A stretch of 40,471 nt of DNA from Kiritimatiellales bacterium (GCA_021734665.1 JAIPIN010000004.1:1-40471), one strand, 5' to 3'. Shown: positions 1-8,338, numbered from the stretch's first letter. Numbers and translations: made by a program. The notes: generated by a model from the sequence alone, not told the origin.

Positions 1-36
1 GCAGTTGTGAACGCTGTGCAAGCGTAATATATGACA

Positions 37-79
37 TACGGTATGGGGGAGATGGTAGAACGTCATCCCTCATACCGTA
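37..79. repeat. 14-bp stem inverted repeat
   Basis: TACGGTATG at 37-45 is complementary to CATACCGTA at 71-79, and the pairing continues inward through one G-T pair and GGGA/TCCC, leaving a 15-base loop. A smaller ACGCT/AGCGT hairpin lies just before it at 11-25. No U-tract follows, so this is not a simple terminator. Confidence 0.75.
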
Positions 80-84
80 CTTGA

Positions 85-290
85 TCATAAGTTGTGTGTC
101 AGAGGTGAATAATTATGCATTTCATTTTTCAGTTCAGGAAAAAATTATTAACATATTTGCGCAAATATGTTAATAACATGAGGGATAGTATCTATAAATT
201 AGGAACATAGTTGCGCAACTATATCCCTGATAATATCTTGAACTGAACAATGAAATACCTACTTTCCTACCTCATAAACACACCTCACTA
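85..290. repeat. Nested palindrome with about 60-base imperfect arms
   Basis: The outer arms contain ATTTCATTTTTCAGTTCA (about 120-137) against an inverted near-copy at about 239-257. The similarity extends outward imperfectly through GTGTGT and AGGT words to about 85 and 290. Inside lie a perfect 32-base palindrome at 145-176 (half-site TTATTAACATATTTGC) and a perfect 16-base palindrome at 207-222 (ATAGTTGC half-site), both centred on TTGCGCAA. AGGGAT (181-186) pairs with ATCCCT (223-228). It could be a structured RNA, a MITE-like element or a cruciform protein-binding site; the sequence alone does not decide. Confidence 0.7.
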
Positions 291-605
291 TCGATCACGG
301 TTGATTGAGTAATAATTTACAATCTATACCCCCATTACACCCCAAAAATTACGGTTAACATATTATCCTGAAACATTTATTTGTTCACTTTCTGACCCTT
401 TGGCAAGCGATATTTTACCACTTAGCATTGCGAAAGTTATATTTAGAAAGGTAAGCTTGCCGTCCCTTTCCCCTAAATTTATGAAGGCCTTCCTTCTTGT
501 TGCAATGTTCGGAGTACTTCTTATCAGCTTTTAGCTTTTTAGCTATTAGCTTATTAGCAATACTTATCCCCAAAACTAGAAACTAAAAGCTAGAAGTTTA
601 TGTGC

Positions 606-1010
606 TTATCCAAACATAGATAAATACTTCTCACTAAACTTTGGTTTAATGACAACTTTCTCAGAGACATTTCCTTCTGGAATAACTACTAACTGATCTT
701 CGTGTGTATCGGGGCTTTCTTCAATGAGTACTTCAAACTCCCCTGCTTCCATCGGTGACTCAAGTACTGTCTCAATTCCGTTTGCATCAATGTCTTGCCT
801 AACTTGATCTTTAAGTTCTTCTTTTAATTTTGGCTGAGTTTCTAATTGGAAACTTAAAGATGCAAAAGACTCGTTAATTTTCATTTCCCGTTCCAAGTCC
901 TCAGGACCCTTCACACTTTCGCGCAAGCGCTCATACGCCTCGGGGCTTCTAAGCTTGGAGCGAATTTTCTCCTTTTCATTAGACGGTAATTTATCTAACC
1001 AATTTGACAT
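606..1010 (-). CDS. Unrecognised small acidic protein
   Basis: A 134-residue soluble protein with no signal peptide or membrane segment. It is rich in Glu, Lys and Asp, looks mostly helical in its first half (SNEKEKIRSKLRSPEAYERL), and has a more beta-like C-terminus (VVIPEGNVSEKVVIKPKF). I do not recognise the family. It lies 50 bases downstream of nrdJ on the same strand, across a TAGC-word tract, and could be read through from it. No Shine-Dalgarno sequence is seen before the ATG. The ORF looks real because it is open, on the strand of its neighbour and compositionally protein-like, but no function can be given. Confidence 0.6.
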   Translation of the reverse strand: MSNWLDKLPSNEKEKIRSKLRSPEAYERLRESVKGPEDLEREMKINESFASLSFQLETQPKLKEELKDQVRQDIDANGIETVLESPMEAGEFEVLIEESPDTHEDQLVVIPEGNVSEKVVIKPKFSEKYLSMFG

Positions 1011-1060
1011 GAATCTAGATAGTAGCTGGTAGCTTGTAGCATCTTATCACAGCCTAGAAA

Positions 1061-4000
1061 CTAACTGCATCCCGACGTCCCTCCACAATCTAGGCAAACT
1101 TCACAAGACCCATTTGCTTTAACCCTAAGAGAGCCACAGTTCCCACACATAGAACCTGTAAATCCTTGTTGGCGTGCCATAGTCAGCTTTGTTTCTACAA
1201 TGCCAACTTCTTCCGAAGCCTCTGCTAGTTCTCCGCGCGTCTTCTCTTCTACTGCTGCTTCAAAATCTATAGTCGGAGCTACAGCCTGAGATCCTTCGTC
1301 TACAATTGGAAGTCTCATCGCAAATGCATCTTTACTCTTTGTACCCTCGCTATACGCAACAGCTACCAAGTCTTTATTGTGGAATTGCTCTGCTACTTCA
1401 CGAGGCAAGAACTTGAGCGCAAGCCACCTACCAAGATAATCCATCAAGCTTTTTACCATTGGAATTTCTTTGTTAATAGTCATGCCCATTGGCTCAAAGC
1501 GCGTACGAACAAGCTTTTGACATAAAACATCAAGAGGAACTCCATACTGAAGGTTCATAGACAAACTAAGAGCCAGAGTATCCATAACACCAGATAGAGT
1601 TGATCCTTCTTTGCTCATTTTTATAAAGATCTCACCAGGTGTTCCATCTTCGTATAGCCCTACGTGCAAGTATCCTTCGTGCCCTGCCACAGAATATTTA
1701 TGAGTAATCGACATACGCTCATCAGGAAGCTTACGACGGCGAGCTACTTCCTTGATGACAATCCTCTCCACAACTTCCTTTGATTCTTTTTCTTCCTTTG
1801 ATTCTTTCTTAGAATCCGTTGATAGCGGCTGGCTCAATTTACATCCGTCCCTGTAAAGCGCATTCGATTTGAGTCCAAGCTTCCAACTAAGGAAATATGC
1901 CTGCTTAATATCTTCTATAGTTGCTTCGTTTGGCAGATTGATTGTCTTGGAGATAGAACCTGTGATAAATGGCTGTACAGCTGCCATCATGCGAATATGA
2001 CCCTCTGCAGCTATGTAGCGCTTGCCATATTTGCCACACTTGCTTGCACAATCAAATACCGCAAGATGCTCATCTTTAACATGTGGAGCACCTTCCAACA
2101 TCATATGGCCACAGATGAATGTATTGGCCTCAGCTATTTCATCTTTGGAGAATCCAAGTTCCTCAAGCAAATTGAAACTAGGATCATCTAACTGCTCTGG
2201 TGTAAAACCAAGACGCTCTAAAGCTGAATCCCCCAATGTGAATCTATTAAATGCGAATGATAGTTCGAATACACTAGGAAGATTCTTTTCTACACTTGCT
2301 ATATCTTCATCTGTAAAACCTTTTTCTCTTAGTGAATTACGATTGATATGTGGAGCTCCCTCTAGTGATAAACTTCCAGAAACATAACGCATGATGTCAT
2401 CCATCTCTTGTTGGCTAAATCCAAGCTTTTTAAGCGCTGGTGCAACAGACTGATTAGCAATCTTCATAGATCCACCACCAGCAAGTTTCTTAAATTTTAC
2501 GAGTGCAAAATCTGGTTCAACTCCTGTGGTATCACAATCCATAAGCAAGCCAATGGTTCCAGTAGGTGCGATCACACTAACTTGTGCATTGCGGAAGCCA
2601 TACTTTTCTCCTTGAGCAAGCGCTCTATCCCAACATTCTTTGGCCGACTCCAAAAGCTCTGCAGGACATATTTTCTGATCTATTCCAACAGGAAGCACAT
2701 TAAGATCTTCGTATTCCGCAGCTGGCGCATTGTAAGCAGCACGCCTGTGGTTACGAATTACACGCAACATATCTTCACGATTATGTTCGAATCTCTGGAA
2801 AGGGCCCAAGTGTTTAGACATTTCTGCAGACGTTGCATAAGACTCGCCAGTAAGAATTGCTGTAATAGCTGCACAAAGCGTACGACCGTTATCTGAATCA
2901 TATGGAATACCCATACGCATAAGCAGTGCACCAAGATTTGCGTACCCAAGACCTAATGTACGAAACTTATAACTTTGTTCTGCAATTTCTTCACTTGGAA
3001 ACTGCGCCATCAAAACAGAAATCTCTAGAACTACTGTCCAAATTCTCACAGCGTGCTTGAATTTTTCTAACTCGAATGTCCCATGCTCTGCGTCGTAAAA
3101 CTTCATTAGGTTAATAGAAGCCAGATTACATGCAGTGTTATCTAAGAACATATACTCACTACATGGATTACTGGCATTTATACGCCCATCTTTGGGACAT
3201 GTGTGCCAATCGTTGATAGTTGTGTCGTATTGCACGCCAGGATCTGCACACACCCATGCCGCATAGCCAATTTTCTCCCACATATCGCGCGCTTTGAGCG
3301 TCTTGCATGGCTGTGGAGTGCGCCCTTCTTTTGCGGCACGCTTGAGTTCTGTACGCCAATACAAATCCCAATCTCCATCTTTTTCTACTTGTTCAAAGAA
3401 TTCATGAGGAACACGAACAGAATTATTGGAATTTTGACCAGATACAGTTTGATAAGCTTCACTGTTAAAATCAGTGGAATAACCCGCCTTGGCTAAAGCT
3501 GCAACTTTCTTTTCTTCTTTTACCTTCCAATCGATGAACTCCTCGATATCTGGATGATCCAGATTTAGTGTAACCATCTTGGCAGCTCTACGTGTTGTAC
3601 CACCAGATTTGATAGCTCCAGCAGCACGATCTCCAATTTTGAGAAAGCTCATAAGACCTGAACTAACTCCGCCGCCAGAAAGTGCCTCTCCAAATCCACG
3701 AATCTCGGAGAAGTTGGTACCGGTTCCTGATCCATACTTAAACAAACGTGCCTCACGAACCCAAAGATCCATAAGACCACCCGGATTAACCATATCGTCA
3801 CTAACAGACTGGATAAAGCATGCATGAGGCTGTGGATGCGTGTAAGCATCGGTACTCTGCTTCATCTCGCCTGTTTTTGGATCACAATAATAATGCCCCT
3901 GAGCTGGCCCCGTGATGCCATAAGAATAATTTAATCCTGTGTTAAACCACTGCGGACTATTTGGAGCGGACATCTGATGTACAAGCATGTAACTGAGCTC

Positions 4001-4459
4001 ATCTTCGAATGCCTGTGCATCTTGAGCAGTCTCAAAATAGTTAAACTGCTGTCCCCAATGCCTCCAACAACCAGATAAACGACGTACTACCTGCTTAACG
4101 CTGCGTTCTGGTCCAGTAATAATATTCCCCTGCTCATCCTTAAGCACATTCCCCTGCTCATCCACTTGAGGCACCTCCGCTTTACGGAAATATTTGCTAA
4201 CCATAATATCTGTAGCCATCTGGCTCCAATCAGATGGAATTTCTGCACCCTCCATCTCAAACACTACAGATCCATCGGAGTTACTTATACAACTACGACG
4301 CTTTTCGTAAATAACTTCTTCTAATGGATCACTCCCTGGGGTTGTAAATTTCCTTTCGATAGTAAGCCCTTTTCCTTCTGTTTTGGGCATATCGGCAGAC
4401 ACATTTTCTGCTTTAGAACTTGGATTAGGGTGTGATTGTGTGGCGAAAGAGGATGGCAT
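1061..4459 (-). CDS. nrdJ: Class II (B12-dependent) ribonucleotide reductase
   Basis: Reduces ribonucleotides to deoxyribonucleotides using adenosylcobalamin, so it needs neither oxygen nor a radical-generating small subunit. The 1132-residue length fits the large NrdJ family. Visible motifs are the active-site loop NPCSEYMFLDNTACNLASIN, the phosphate-binding stretch APTGTIGLLMDCDTTGVEPD, the upstream redox cysteine in PHACFIQS, and a C-terminal zinc-finger-like tail (CGNCGSL, CEVCLDCGG) typical of the family. I see no N-terminal ATP-cone. There is a 24-bp tandem duplication near residues 100-115 (DEQGNVLK/DEQGNIIT) and a Lys/Glu repeat linker near residue 880. Two NrdR-box-like sites lie directly upstream. 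No Shine-Dalgarno sequence precedes the ATG. A downstream ATG at 4390 is an alternative start. Confidence 0.95.
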   Translation of the reverse strand: MPSSFATQSHPNPSSKAENVSADMPKTEGKGLTIERKFTTPGSDPLEEVIYEKRRSCISNSDGSVVFEMEGAEIPSDWSQMATDIMVSKYFRKAEVPQVDEQGNVLKDEQGNIITGPERSVKQVVRRLSGCWRHWGQQFNYFETAQDAQAFEDELSYMLVHQMSAPNSPQWFNTGLNYSYGITGPAQGHYYCDPKTGEMKQSTDAYTHPQPHACFIQSVSDDMVNPGGLMDLWVREARLFKYGSGTGTNFSEIRGFGEALSGGGVSSGLMSFLKIGDRAAGAIKSGGTTRRAAKMVTLNLDHPDIEEFIDWKVKEEKKVAALAKAGYSTDFNSEAYQTVSGQNSNNSVRVPHEFFEQVEKDGDWDLYWRTELKRAAKEGRTPQPCKTLKARDMWEKIGYAAWVCADPGVQYDTTINDWHTCPKDGRINASNPCSEYMFLDNTACNLASINLMKFYDAEHGTFELEKFKHAVRIWTVVLEISVLMAQFPSEEIAEQSYKFRTLGLGYANLGALLMRMGIPYDSDNGRTLCAAITAILTGESYATSAEMSKHLGPFQRFEHNREDMLRVIRNHRRAAYNAPAAEYEDLNVLPVGIDQKICPAELLESAKECWDRALAQGEKYGFRNAQVSVIAPTGTIGLLMDCDTTGVEPDFALVKFKKLAGGGSMKIANQSVAPALKKLGFSQQEMDDIMRYVSGSLSLEGAPHINRNSLREKGFTDEDIASVEKNLPSVFELSFAFNRFTLGDSALERLGFTPEQLDDPSFNLLEELGFSKDEIAEANTFICGHMMLEGAPHVKDEHLAVFDCASKCGKYGKRYIAAEGHIRMMAAVQPFITGSISKTINLPNEATIEDIKQAYFLSWKLGLKSNALYRDGCKLSQPLSTDSKKESKEEKESKEVVERIVIKEVARRRKLPDERMSITHKYSVAGHEGYLHVGLYEDGTPGEIFIKMSKEGSTLSGVMDTLALSLSMNLQYGVPLDVLCQKLVRTRFEPMGMTINKEIPMVKSLMDYLGRWLALKFLPREVAEQFHNKDLVAVAYSEGTKSKDAFAMRLPIVDEGSQAVAPTIDFEAAVEEKTRGELAEASEEVGIVETKLTMARQQGFTGSMCGNCGSLRVKANGSCEVCLDCGGTSGCS

Positions 4460-4474
4460 AGAAAAGGAAAGAAA

Positions 4475-4490
4475 ACACTACATACTGTGT
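4475..4490. promoter_or_regulatory. Putative NrdR box, proximal
   Basis: ACACTACATACTGTGT matches the published NrdR-box consensus acaCwAtATaTwGtgt at 13 of 16 positions and has perfect ACAC/GTGT ends. It lies 16 bases upstream of the nrdJ ATG. NrdR is the zinc-finger/ATP-cone repressor of ribonucleotide reductase genes; no nrdR gene is in the window. Confidence 0.6.
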
Positions 4491-4507
4491 CTTAGTACAG
4501 TGACATG

Positions 4508-4523
4508 GCACGATATATAGTTG
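4508..4523. promoter_or_regulatory. Putative NrdR box, distal
   Basis: GCACGATATATAGTTG matches the NrdR consensus at 12 of 16 positions including the whole ATATATAG core. The centre-to-centre distance to the proximal box is 33 bases, about three helical turns, close to the 31-32 base spacing usual for NrdR box pairs. Confidence 0.55.
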
Positions 4524-4564
4524 TTTGCATGAGTGCAATCATATGTCATTGACAGAAGGCTGGT

Positions 4565-4633
4565 GCAGTTAGCAATTAGCTTGTTAGCAAGTTAGCTTGT
4601 TAACTTGTTAGCTAATTGCCAATTGCTAACTGC
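4565..4633. repeat. Long hairpin of TTAGC words
   Basis: GCAGTTAGCAATT at 4565-4577 is the exact inverted complement of AATTGCTAACTGC at 4621-4633. The loop is made of degenerate TTAGC/GTTAG words that can also pair. It sits between the divergent nrdJ and oxidoreductase promoters, so it does not terminate either gene. Confidence 0.75.
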
Positions 4634-4674
4634 TTCTATGTTGTAATATAAACCACATAAACACCCGTGTTACG

Positions 4675-4683
4675 TGATATAAT
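4675..4683 (+). promoter_or_regulatory. Extended -10 promoter, leaderless start
   Basis: TGATATAAT is a full extended -10 element (TG-n-TATAAT). The ATG at 4690 begins 6 bases after the hexamer, so the transcript should start at or very near the start codon. No good -35 is seen, as expected for an extended -10 promoter. Confidence 0.65.
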
Positions 4684-4689
4684 AAACAC

Positions 4690-5364
4690 ATGAAAATCCT
4701 AGTTTTAATCGCTGGAACAAATGATCCAAGCAACTCGGCAACATTGGCTTCTTCGTTCGCAAGTGGAATAAATGATATTGGCAAAGTACATATAGATATA
4801 AAAAGTCTAAAAGATATGTCATTAGAACACTTCAACTTAGATTGCTATGGAGATAACCATGAACAAGGCGAAGATTTCCGAAAGCTTAAAGATCTGTTCC
4901 AAAATGCAGACGGCATTGTAATTGCTTCTCCTATTTGGAACTTTGGAGTACCAGCACATTTAAAAAACTTCATCGATCGTATGGGCAGCTTTGCATTGGA
5001 CGAGACACGGACTAAAGGAATACTGGGCGGCAAACCGTTTTACTTGATCTTTACGGGAGGAGCTCCGGCCGCAGCATGGACAGGACTAATGAAAAAAACA
5101 ACTAGTTATGTACCAGAAGCAATAAAATATTTTGGAGGCAGCATAATTGGTACCTACTTTGAAGGACGATGCACAATCGCCAAAGGCAAATTTGGACTTG
5201 TGGTTGATAAAAGGCCAGAGAGCCTAGATCACATGCGCAAAGAAGGGTTTAAATACTCTCAAGTAGTTAAAGAATTTTCTGAGTCTGGCAAGTTGCCTGC
5301 AAAGCAAACTGCTATTAAGCACCTATATCACTTGGGGCAGAGTGTGATTAAGAGGATGAAGTAG
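4690..5364 (+). CDS. Flavodoxin-fold NAD(P)H-dependent oxidoreductase
   Basis: A 224-residue soluble protein of the flavodoxin-like FMN reductase/azoreductase superfamily. The N-terminal strand and FMN phosphate loop (KILVLIAGTNDPSNSA) and the ASPIWNFGVPAHLKNFIDRM block, which matches the conserved FMN-ring contact segment of the family, are clear. A second loop (LIFTGGAPAAAW) corresponds to the other flavin-contact loop. It probably transfers hydride from NAD(P)H to a quinone, flavin or similar acceptor in the cytoplasm; the substrate cannot be read from sequence. It is transcribed alone, probably leaderless. Its last 17 bases overlap the end of the convergent symporter gene. Confidence 0.85.
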   Translation: MKILVLIAGTNDPSNSATLASSFASGINDIGKVHIDIKSLKDMSLEHFNLDCYGDNHEQGEDFRKLKDLFQNADGIVIASPIWNFGVPAHLKNFIDRMGSFALDETRTKGILGGKPFYLIFTGGAPAAAWTGLMKKTTSYVPEAIKYFGGSIIGTYFEGRCTIAKGKFGLVVDKRPESLDHMRKEGFKYSQVVKEFSESGKLPAKQTAIKHLYHLGQSVIKRMK

Positions 5365-6805
5365 AATAATCTGCTGGATTCCAAACATTTTTTCTTGGCA
5401 TCAAAACACAGAAAAGTGTACTAACAATAATAATGAATAATGAAGAACCAACAATCCAAATTGGCTTTTCGATAATATTGCCATAGACAAAAAGCGGTAA
5501 CCCAACAACAAATGCTACAAGCACTCCCCAAAATACACCTCGAGCATCAAGCCTGTTCCAATATAAACTCAATATAGTTGGCACAACTACACAAGCTGCA
5601 ATTGTGTTAAAAATCCACCAAAGATGGAATAAGCCCAGCTGAGGAATATAGTAAACAGCATAAGCAATAGCCAAGCCTACGATTGTAATTCCAAACATTG
5701 CAATTCTTGCTGACTTAATAGCCTCATTGTCTGATGCCAGCTTCTTAATATCAGTAACCCATAATGAACTTGCAGCAGATAACCCAGAATCAAGCGTTGA
5801 ACTAAGGCCAGAAAGCAACATTATCACAAACAAAAATACCGCCCAAAAAGGTAACAATGTAGCAACTGTTTGTACTCCTATCATTGAAACATCAACACCT
5901 TCTGGTAAAACAATATTCATATCTGCATTGGCAGCAATAAATCCAAGAGAAGACAATGCAATTGGAACAATGCCAAAAAGAAATGCGCCAATAATAAATG
6001 ATTTTACTAGATAATTTTTCTTGATGGCAAAAGCCCTTTGCCAATATTGCTGATCTGATATAGCGCCTGCTATCAAACCAATTGAAGTAACTATACCTAG
6101 TGAAAATGCGACACCTGGATCAAAAATATTATCTATTCCTTCAATACCTGAGAAACCGGCAAATATTGCTGAGCTACCACCAGCTGCGATCCAAGTCATA
6201 GGTAAGATAATTAAACCTATAACAAATATCATACTTAACTGCACAAAATCTGTTACAACCGAAGCTTCCAACCCTGAAACAATAGTGTATACCAAAGCAA
6301 TGGCTGCCAATATTGGCATCACAGTTGTAAGAGGAATGCCAGTTAGAAGCGAAACCAAACTACCGCCGGCAAACAACTGTACAGTTACTGCCATAATCTG
6401 ATAAAAGAAATAAGGTACTAAATAAATTTTATGCACCTTATCGCTCTGCAAACGATAATTAATATATTGTGGAAGAGTGTATCCCTCTGGCAATAAATTT
6501 CTAATTCGTGGGGCAAGAAATGCAAAAATTGCTAAAGCTACAATGTTTGGGAATGTGAACCAAAAAATGCCTGCCAATCCTTTTTGATAGGCAAGCTGAA
6601 CAGATACAAAAAGTGCTGGTGCCCATATCCATGAAGCCGCAATACTTGTAGAACCAACAAACCAACCAACTTGACGATTGGCAACCAGAAAACCATCCCT
6701 TGTATGCCACTTTTTCCACCTCGCAAAAATAAAAGTAATTGCGAACATGGCAATACCAAAAATCAGCAAAAACCAATAACCAGCAGATTGTGATATGTAA
6801 CTCAT
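5348..6805 (-). CDS. Sodium:solute symporter family permease
   Basis: A 485-residue polytopic inner-membrane protein with about 13 hydrophobic segments, the usual size for the SSS family (PutP/SglT type), which drives solute uptake with sodium. A conserved-looking loop motif (ISDQQYWQRAFAIKK) and the broken-helix region near GSTSIAASWIWAPALF support the family. The substrate is unknown. It lies 33 bases downstream of ribD on the same strand with a hairpin between, so it may be partly co-transcribed. Its 3' end overlaps the oxidoreductase gene by 17 bases tail to tail. No clear Shine-Dalgarno sequence stands right before the ATG. Confidence 0.9.
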   Translation of the reverse strand: MSYISQSAGYWFLLIFGIAMFAITFIFARWKKWHTRDGFLVANRQVGWFVGSTSIAASWIWAPALFVSVQLAYQKGLAGIFWFTFPNIVALAIFAFLAPRIRNLLPEGYTLPQYINYRLQSDKVHKIYLVPYFFYQIMAVTVQLFAGGSLVSLLTGIPLTTVMPILAAIALVYTIVSGLEASVVTDFVQLSMIFVIGLIILPMTWIAAGGSSAIFAGFSGIEGIDNIFDPGVAFSLGIVTSIGLIAGAISDQQYWQRAFAIKKNYLVKSFIIGAFLFGIVPIALSSLGFIAANADMNIVLPEGVDVSMIGVQTVATLLPFWAVFLFVIMLLSGLSSTLDSGLSAASSLWVTDIKKLASDNEAIKSARIAMFGITIVGLAIAYAVYYIPQLGLFHLWWIFNTIAACVVVPTILSLYWNRLDARGVFWGVLVAFVVGLPLFVYGNIIEKPIWIVGSSLFIIIVSTLFCVLMPRKNVWNPADYSTSSS

Positions 6806-6812
6806 ATAATTA

Positions 6813-6829
6813 AGAGGAATACTTCCTCT
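6813..6829. repeat. Small hairpin between ribD and the symporter
   Basis: AGAGGAA and TTCCTCT form a 7-bp stem with a 3-base loop, 8 bases before the symporter ATG. On the coding strand one arm holds the purine-rich AGAGGAA, the only Shine-Dalgarno-like sequence nearby, so it may affect initiation. This is a weak call. Confidence 0.45.
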
Positions 6830-6838
6830 AATATATTA

Positions 6839-7852
6839 TTATAAATCTTTATTGTCCATTATTCCCACCAACCAAACCTCCTCATCTATCATTCCAGCCT
6901 TTTTAAAGTTAGCCCATGTACTAGCGCCTCCTTCGACCAAGACAGTAGAAATTCCATGATCTAAAAGCTCCCTCCACAAAGCATCCCAATCGAATACATC
7001 GTCTTTTATGGGAAGTTGAATGACTTGTGCGCCTCGCTCTTGCAATTCTTGCATCCGCGCAGGCACGAAGGCCTGCTCTGGGTTAGTTGTTACACTTTCT
7101 AACAAAGTCTCTCCAATAATGACTAATGTTCCTTCTTCTATAATTTGAGCATCATTTGGAATCTTTGATTCAGGATCTAGCACTATTCTTAGGGCTGAAC
7201 TCTGTTCTAATTTTTTATCCTCTAATCTTATAGTTAACTGTGGATCATCAGTAATTACTGTACCTGCACCAACCAAGATTGCATCATGACGAGCTCGCAG
7301 ATATCTGTGTGACCACTCATCCTGTTGAGGCGATGTGATCTTTAATGTAGAGCCATCTGAGTTAGCTATCTCTCCTGAGCGAGTTTGTGCGTGCTTAAGT
7401 GTGATGTAGGGTCTGCCTTTTGTCTGGAGTGAAATAAATCCCCTGTTAAGCCTCTGACAAATCTCTGGGAGCACAGGCCCCACTGTTTCTATTCCAGCCC
7501 TTTCTAAAGCCATAATCCCCTTACCACTAACTTCAGGATTTGGATCTTTCATACCATACACAATTCTCTTAATACCTTTATCGATAATGATGTCTGTGCA
7601 TGGTGGTGTCTTTCCGTGATGACAACATGGTTCGAGATTAACATAGAGAATGTCGTCTGGTTTGATCGGATCATTGAAGCTCTCCAATAGTGCCCTCTCT
7701 GCATGAGGCAATCCAAAACCTTCATGAAAGGCCTCAGCAATTATCTCACCATCACGAACTAATACAGCACCAACCATAGGATTAATGCCAACTTTACCTC
7801 TGCCTTGTTGGGCTAGCTCTAGGCAGCGGTGGATGAAATCTTGATTATTCAC
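6839..7852 (-). CDS. ribD: RibD deaminase/reductase, C-terminus short
   Basis: Bifunctional riboflavin-pathway enzyme: an N-terminal cytidine-deaminase-type domain deaminates the pyrimidine intermediate and a C-terminal reductase domain reduces the ribosyl side chain. Zinc ligands are visible as His50-Ala-Glu52 (LPHAERAL) and Cys76/Cys85 (EPCCHHGKTPPC). The reductase domain has GAGTVITDDPQLTIR and LVEGG. The protein stops about 20 residues after LVEGG at MDNKDL, where RibD proteins usually run on roughly 30-40 residues, so the last part of the reductase fold is missing. The start is GTG at 7852; the ATG two bases upstream hits an early stop. It follows the TrpR-like gene by 28 bases. No other riboflavin gene is in the window. 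Confidence 0.9.
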   Translation of the reverse strand: MNNQDFIHRCLELAQQGRGKVGINPMVGAVLVRDGEIIAEAFHEGFGLPHAERALLESFNDPIKPDDILYVNLEPCCHHGKTPPCTDIIIDKGIKRIVYGMKDPNPEVSGKGIMALERAGIETVGPVLPEICQRLNRGFISLQTKGRPYITLKHAQTRSGEIANSDGSTLKITSPQQDEWSHRYLRARHDAILVGAGTVITDDPQLTIRLEDKKLEQSSALRIVLDPESKIPNDAQIIEEGTLVIIGETLLESVTTNPEQAFVPARMQELQERGAQVIQLPIKDDVFDWDALWRELLDHGISTVLVEGGASTWANFKKAGMIDEEVWLVGIMDNKDL

Positions 7853-7880
7853 ACATGCAGTATCCCTCGAATTTCACATA

Positions 7881-8282
7881 TCAACCAGAGGTCTCTTGAA
7901 GATATTTCCGCAATACTGAAGCTTTCTGGATACCAGAAGGGGCAACTGTATTTTGTTTGATATCATCGACAATTTTGTGCTTCTTGCGTCTAAGGAAACG
8001 AAGATATCCTCCTTCTCCGTTCTCTATAAATTTAGCAACTCTTGTCACAGTAGTAGTAGAAGCACCTGTATTTGCAGCAACCTGCCTATAACTAAGCCCT
8101 TGTGAAAGTTGCTTTGCAACTTCTAGGCGTTCACTCCATGCCTGAAGCTCGCTTAATGTACCTATATCCCTAAGAAGAGCTGCAACTTCTGCTTCACCTT
8201 TACATGATGCAATAGCACTGCTTAAACCCTTAAACCAAGGGTCAGTGTGCCAAGAGACTTCGGTGAATCGTCGTTTGCCCAT
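7881..8282 (-). CDS. TrpR/YerC-like helix-turn-helix regulator
   Basis: A 133-residue DNA-binding protein of the TrpR-like YerC/YecD family. The centre carries the family block DIGTLSELQAWSERLEVAKQL followed by a clear helix-turn-helix (GLSYRQVAANTGASTTTVTR), then a basic C-terminal tail (LRRKKHK). YerC-type proteins are small and often uncharacterised; ligand binding as in TrpR cannot be assumed. It is the first gene of a short unit with ribD. Two near-palindromic sites lie just upstream, one overlapping the likely promoter, consistent with self-regulation. Confidence 0.85.
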   Translation of the reverse strand: MGKRRFTEVSWHTDPWFKGLSSAIASCKGEAEVAALLRDIGTLSELQAWSERLEVAKQLSQGLSYRQVAANTGASTTTVTRVAKFIENGEGGYLRFLRRKKHKIVDDIKQNTVAPSGIQKASVLRKYLQETSG

Positions 8283-8295
8283 ATCATTACAAACG

Positions 8296-8338
8296 TATCA
8301 CGAGATAGACAGAACAGCAACGTTTTATCACGATGATA
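8296..8338. promoter_or_regulatory. Two candidate operators upstream of the TrpR-like gene
   Basis: TATCACGAGATA (8296-8307) and TATCACGATGATA (8326-8338) are two copies of a TATC-n-GATA dyad about 30.5 bases apart centre to centre, near three helical turns. On the minus strand a TTGCTG-17-TACGTT promoter overlaps the proximal dyad. The simplest reading is autoregulation by the HTH protein, which is inferred. Confidence 0.45.

Larger units (their letters stand above)
1..605. other. Gene-poor region with nested inverted repeats
   Basis: No convincing protein gene is visible here. The first 300 bases are packed with inverted repeats (listed separately). Bases 300-480 show nothing I recognise. 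Bases about 523-600 are a short-word low-complexity tract built from TTAGC/CTAG words, similar to tracts in other gaps of this window. A 17-codon ORF at 481-534 is noted as a finding but not called as a gene. Confidence 0.6.

Noticed and set aside
1-300. Replication origin
   Set aside because: Palindromes are present but I found no cluster of TTATCCACA-like DnaA boxes and no dnaA or dnaN nearby.
2022-2896. Plus-strand ORFs within nrdJ
   Set aside because: They lie fully inside a well-supported gene on the opposite strand and read as antisense shadows.
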